64,000 bases of DNA from Dipylidium caninum (taxonomy: Eukaryota > Platyhelminthes > Cestoda > Cyclophyllidea > Dipylidiidae): the NCBI GenBank assembly GCA_017562135.1, contig QEYB01001003.1, positions 1-64,000 on the forward strand. The letters are read 5' to 3'. A program made the translations under genes and the position numbers. Below the pieces are notes generated by a model. The model made no database searches. It worked only from the letters and a program-made list of their open reading frames with translations, and was not told the origin of the DNA. This document shows positions 60,700 through 64,000 of this stretch, in pieces (position 1 is the first letter of the stretch; every line of letters starts with the position of its first letter).

Positions 60700-63600
60700 A
60701 ACCATCAGCACTTGAAAAGCGATTGGAGCTTGAACAAATGTGTATATGAAGTGTAATTTTTGTTGTCCTCTGGTGGGAGTTGTTAGTGCTTTATAGCGGC
60801 GAGGCGTCTTGGGTTCGTGGGGTGCCTCGAGTAGGGACTGTTCTGGGCCCCGCCTGGCCGCGTCCGTCTCGCTGCTCGTGTTCTGCCCTCCTTGGGGCTG
60901 TAGGGGTTTTTGGGGGGCAGCTTGTTGCTGGAGCGGGGAGTTCGCCGTGTAGGTCGTCACCGCGTCGGTGCCTGGTCTTCCCGGCCTCGTGCGTTTTTTG
61001 TCCTAATCTATCGAGATCGGGGAAGTTGTCGAGTTGAGTGTCTCCCGTTCCGTGCTGCAGAATTCCCAAAGATTTGTCCGGGAATGCCATTCCAATCTAC
61101 GGTGGGTCCGTCAGGGGAGACTTGAAGGCGGTTCGGATTCTTGTTCCGTAAACGCATTGAGGACTGGTTGAGTTAAAAACGAGCAGTTAGGGTCCCGACT
61201 TTGCAGCCAATGTTGACACATGTTGCTGGGCGCGTCTACGAGCTAAAAATGTCTGAGAGAATCGGACGTGATCAAGTGGCGAAGCAGCACGGTTTTAGTC
61301 GGGGGGCCTCATGACCTTGTGCTCTTAGTTTAAGACATTTGTTTTACAGTCGGCTCATCCAGCGAGGAAACGGTAACTGCGCGAATTCAACTCATTAGGC
61401 ACCAAGAAATACTCCACGAGGGATCAGTGGGGAGCGAATTTGATGTTAGGCAGAAGAATGAGGAGTCCAGTTCCCAAGGCCCTATCTCGTGAGCTTTCAG
61501 TCTTGACTATGCGGAATCGAAGAGGCACTCGCAAGCGGAGGCAGCGCATCTCATAGCATTCCGTGTTTTGCGAGCCGGTCGTTTAACTCTCCCGGTCATC
61601 CCCCTCGTTGCTGCAGCGTCGATCACGTACCACCGAGAGTTGTGAACAGGATCAGGTTAACAAACGGCATTTTGTGAGACGCAGTGTTGCCACTATGGAT
61701 TTCACGCGAGGGCACCCCAGTGCCCTATACGGGACCGAGGAGCATCTTGACTCTACTTCTCGCAGCCTCTTTAGTCATACAAAAACACTGACAGCCTCTC
61801 CAGTACGCGTCAATTTCTTTCGGTTTTGGCAGTACCAACAGCGTAACGCTTCTAGTGCGTCGAGTCACACACAACCCAGATGATTGATAATGACTTTTAG
61901 GTGTGGTAACAACAGCTCGCTCTCCTCTGTGGAGTAATGTCAACTGCATTGCCACAGGCGTTTGACAGTAAAACGCCCTTTTTGTCTAGAAAGCCGGGAC
62001 ATGTCAGCATCACGGTGACAGGAATTGCTGATTCGAATTGAATTTTAAGACCTGCCTATGCCCTCTTTGACTGCCCTCTTCACATGTCGGGAAGATAAAA
62101 GCACAAAAATTATGGTTAAATTTCGCATTCATATTCCTCAAAACCCACACCATACGACCCTATTTCGCTAGATCAACGCCTGTGTTTCCTCGAGGATGTC
62201 CCTGGGTGTGCGTAGGCCCTCCCTCCTCTCCTCATGTTCGAAAGTTCGGCTCCTGTCCCTTTGACGCACTGTGCCAGTCCTCATCCTCCAGATGAACTGC
62301 ACTTGCAGACAGACGCCGTCTACTTTCCAATCGAAGATCTCGGAAAACGCATTCTATGTTGAGTAAAAAGTTTTGCCTCGCGCGTTACTCACGTCTTCTC
62401 CAACACCTACCTCCGTCTGTGTCTTAAGAAGGCTTGCGTCGAGTGCCACTTAGCGCAGGACCGACTGAAAGGGCCTGAAGTCTTATTGCGAGTTATACTT
62501 GCACCTGAAAAGTAATTTGTTCCACAAGATTGGGGAAAATGCTTAATTTAGCTTATTGCGGCAGATTTTTCGCGAAATGTTCTCCTGCGTTGTTGTCCCA
62601 AACGCTTGCCGTGGGGCGCGTGAGTGGATGACGACGCGGTTAATTGCCGGTAGAAATTGCGGGGCTGCCATAACTGAATACACACCCCAAGAGAATTTTT
62701 AGCTACCCTGTTTATCAATGCTTCTCCTCGACGGTTGCGTGTCGCGTCGTGCTCCAGTTGATATCACCACTGACAAGAAAGGAAAGGCGAAGTGGATAGC
62801 ACGACTTCACACGGCTTTCAGCTTATTCTCGAGGATGACTGAGAGACTCTTGTGCTGTGGATGGCCTTCCCCCGGAGCAACGTTGACTTCCCAACCCGAG
62901 CGCCAAGTGTTGTCGAAGTCATAACGCATCCGAGGCAAATGGAGAGCGCGACATTCCCACTAGCAAAAACGGCATATTCGCGTGGCGTTGTGAGGCACAT
63001 CGCTCTCGCCGTCGGCGAAACAGAAGATGCTCATTGCCATCGGGATGAAAGAAAGTCTAAATGTCGCAGAGTTATGCAAACTCTCTCAGAATTCAGTACG
63101 CTGGATCGAGGCCATCTTCTTCTATCTGTGAAAATGCACGGCTCATTGGGGAGGGCAAAACTGACGGACGCGAAATGGAAGAGGAGAAAAAAAATGGACA
63201 AAAGTTGGCGAATAAGGTGAAACCTTTAATACATTCAGCCTCAGTACGTGAAAGCCTTTACAAATCAGATAAGAAGTAGATTTCTCGAATTCCCTGTGCT
63301 ATCGCTAGATAGTAGTGATCCTGAGGCATGGTAATTATTTTGATGATTTTCAATGCCGAATGGCTTCCACTATGCAATGTATTTCACTGTGGAGTAGTCG
63401 TATAAATGTGTTTAAAAAGGGGTCGGGCGAGTTTGGCGATCCAACTAAGGAAGTGAAAGTGGATCATTAAAATCCCCTCATGAGCTAATCACCCACTCGT
63501 CGAAAGGGTGCACCAAGTATATCCACGAGAAAGGAAAGATTTCCAGTCAATGACTTTGTATAATAACGAGAAAGTAATTCATCCGGGTTATAGGCTGCAT

Positions 63601-64000
63601 CGTTTAGTGGTAGTGAAGATTCCAGAGGTTATGGTGTCTTAGTTATTGGAATTAAAGATTTAATCGTTACAATCAAAGTGCTAGTAGAATAATATCGCGT
63701 GGAATTAACCCACATATGCCTCCTGTGGCGTTATTTTAAACATATACATTTCTCTTCATTCTTATCGACGTGAATGATTCATTTATTCCCTATCTTTCTG
63801 TAATTTTGATGCTTATAGTTAGCGGTAACGGAAAATAAATCATGAAAGAGTAGATCTAAATATTACTGCAGTAACCGTATGTGGGAAGAGGGGGAAGAAT
63901 TTTTAACAGTAATTATCCACCGAATTAAGCTCGTCGCCTATTAATAAAGATTAAAGCATCATCAGGCTTGATACAAGTTCTAGAAATTACTACACCTAAA
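60700..64000. other. Intergenic region, no supported gene
   Basis: Begins with the 3' UTR of the SERBP1 homologue. The rest holds open frames up to about 122 codons (62852-63220) without recognisable motifs. Base composition shifts from GC-rich (60.8-63.1 kb) to A/T-rich toward the right end. No RNA gene or mobile element was recognised. Confidence 0.5.

Noticed and set aside
61608..63279. Open frames of 60-122 codons in the right flank
   Set aside because: No motif, overlapping alternatives and no splice context; not reported as genes.
1..64000. CRISPR arrays, prophage, bacterial operons, retroviral or LINE reverse transcriptase
   Set aside because: No regularly spaced repeats, no reverse-transcriptase or integrase motifs seen, and gene structure is clearly eukaryotic.

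Overview
The window is eukaryotic genomic DNA, most likely from a parasitic flatworm and probably a tapeworm. Genes are split by canonical GT-AG introns that are either very short (34-66 nt in several genes) or kilobase-sized. Proteins resemble animal orthologues but carry large divergent insertions. There are no bacterial operons, ribosome binding sites or CRISPR arrays. The flatworm assignment is inferred from intron structure and divergence, not from a species-specific marker.

Layout. 1-6,600: no supported gene; it includes a stretch of marked G/T strand asymmetry. 6,727 to about 41,425 (minus strand): one 35-kb gene for BTAF1/Mot1 (TAF172), the Snf2-family ATPase that strips TATA-binding protein from DNA. 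I traced it through about 28 coding exons using splice sites and phase agreement. One gap (16.5-19.2 kb) and a few frame switches are unresolved. A dead mariner transposon with matching terminal inverted repeats lies in one of its introns on the opposite strand. 41.4-42.6 kb: A/T-rich divergent promoter interval. 42,643 to about 44,740 (plus): an ALYREF/THOC4 mRNA-export adaptor with 34- and 39-nt introns. 45-50 kb: mostly unassigned, with open frames that may be exons. 52,013-54,897 (plus; probably starting further upstream): the C-terminal half of a Headcase (HECA) homologue. 55,895-57,667 (plus): mitochondrial complex III core protein 2 (UQCRC2), with two apparent single-base frameshifts and one GC-AG intron. 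58,968-60,699 (plus): a SERBP1/HABP4-family RNA-binding protein with an RGG-rich C-terminus containing tandem repeats. 60.7-64 kb: nothing supported.

The genes are unrelated housekeeping functions: transcription regulation, mRNA export, a developmental regulator, respiration, and ribosome/mRNA binding. They do not form a pathway. I found no convincing new biological system. The most useful observations are the nested mariner relic, the very small introns and 44-nt microexon, the GC-AG intron, the frame breaks in otherwise well-conserved genes, and the partial Headcase gene.
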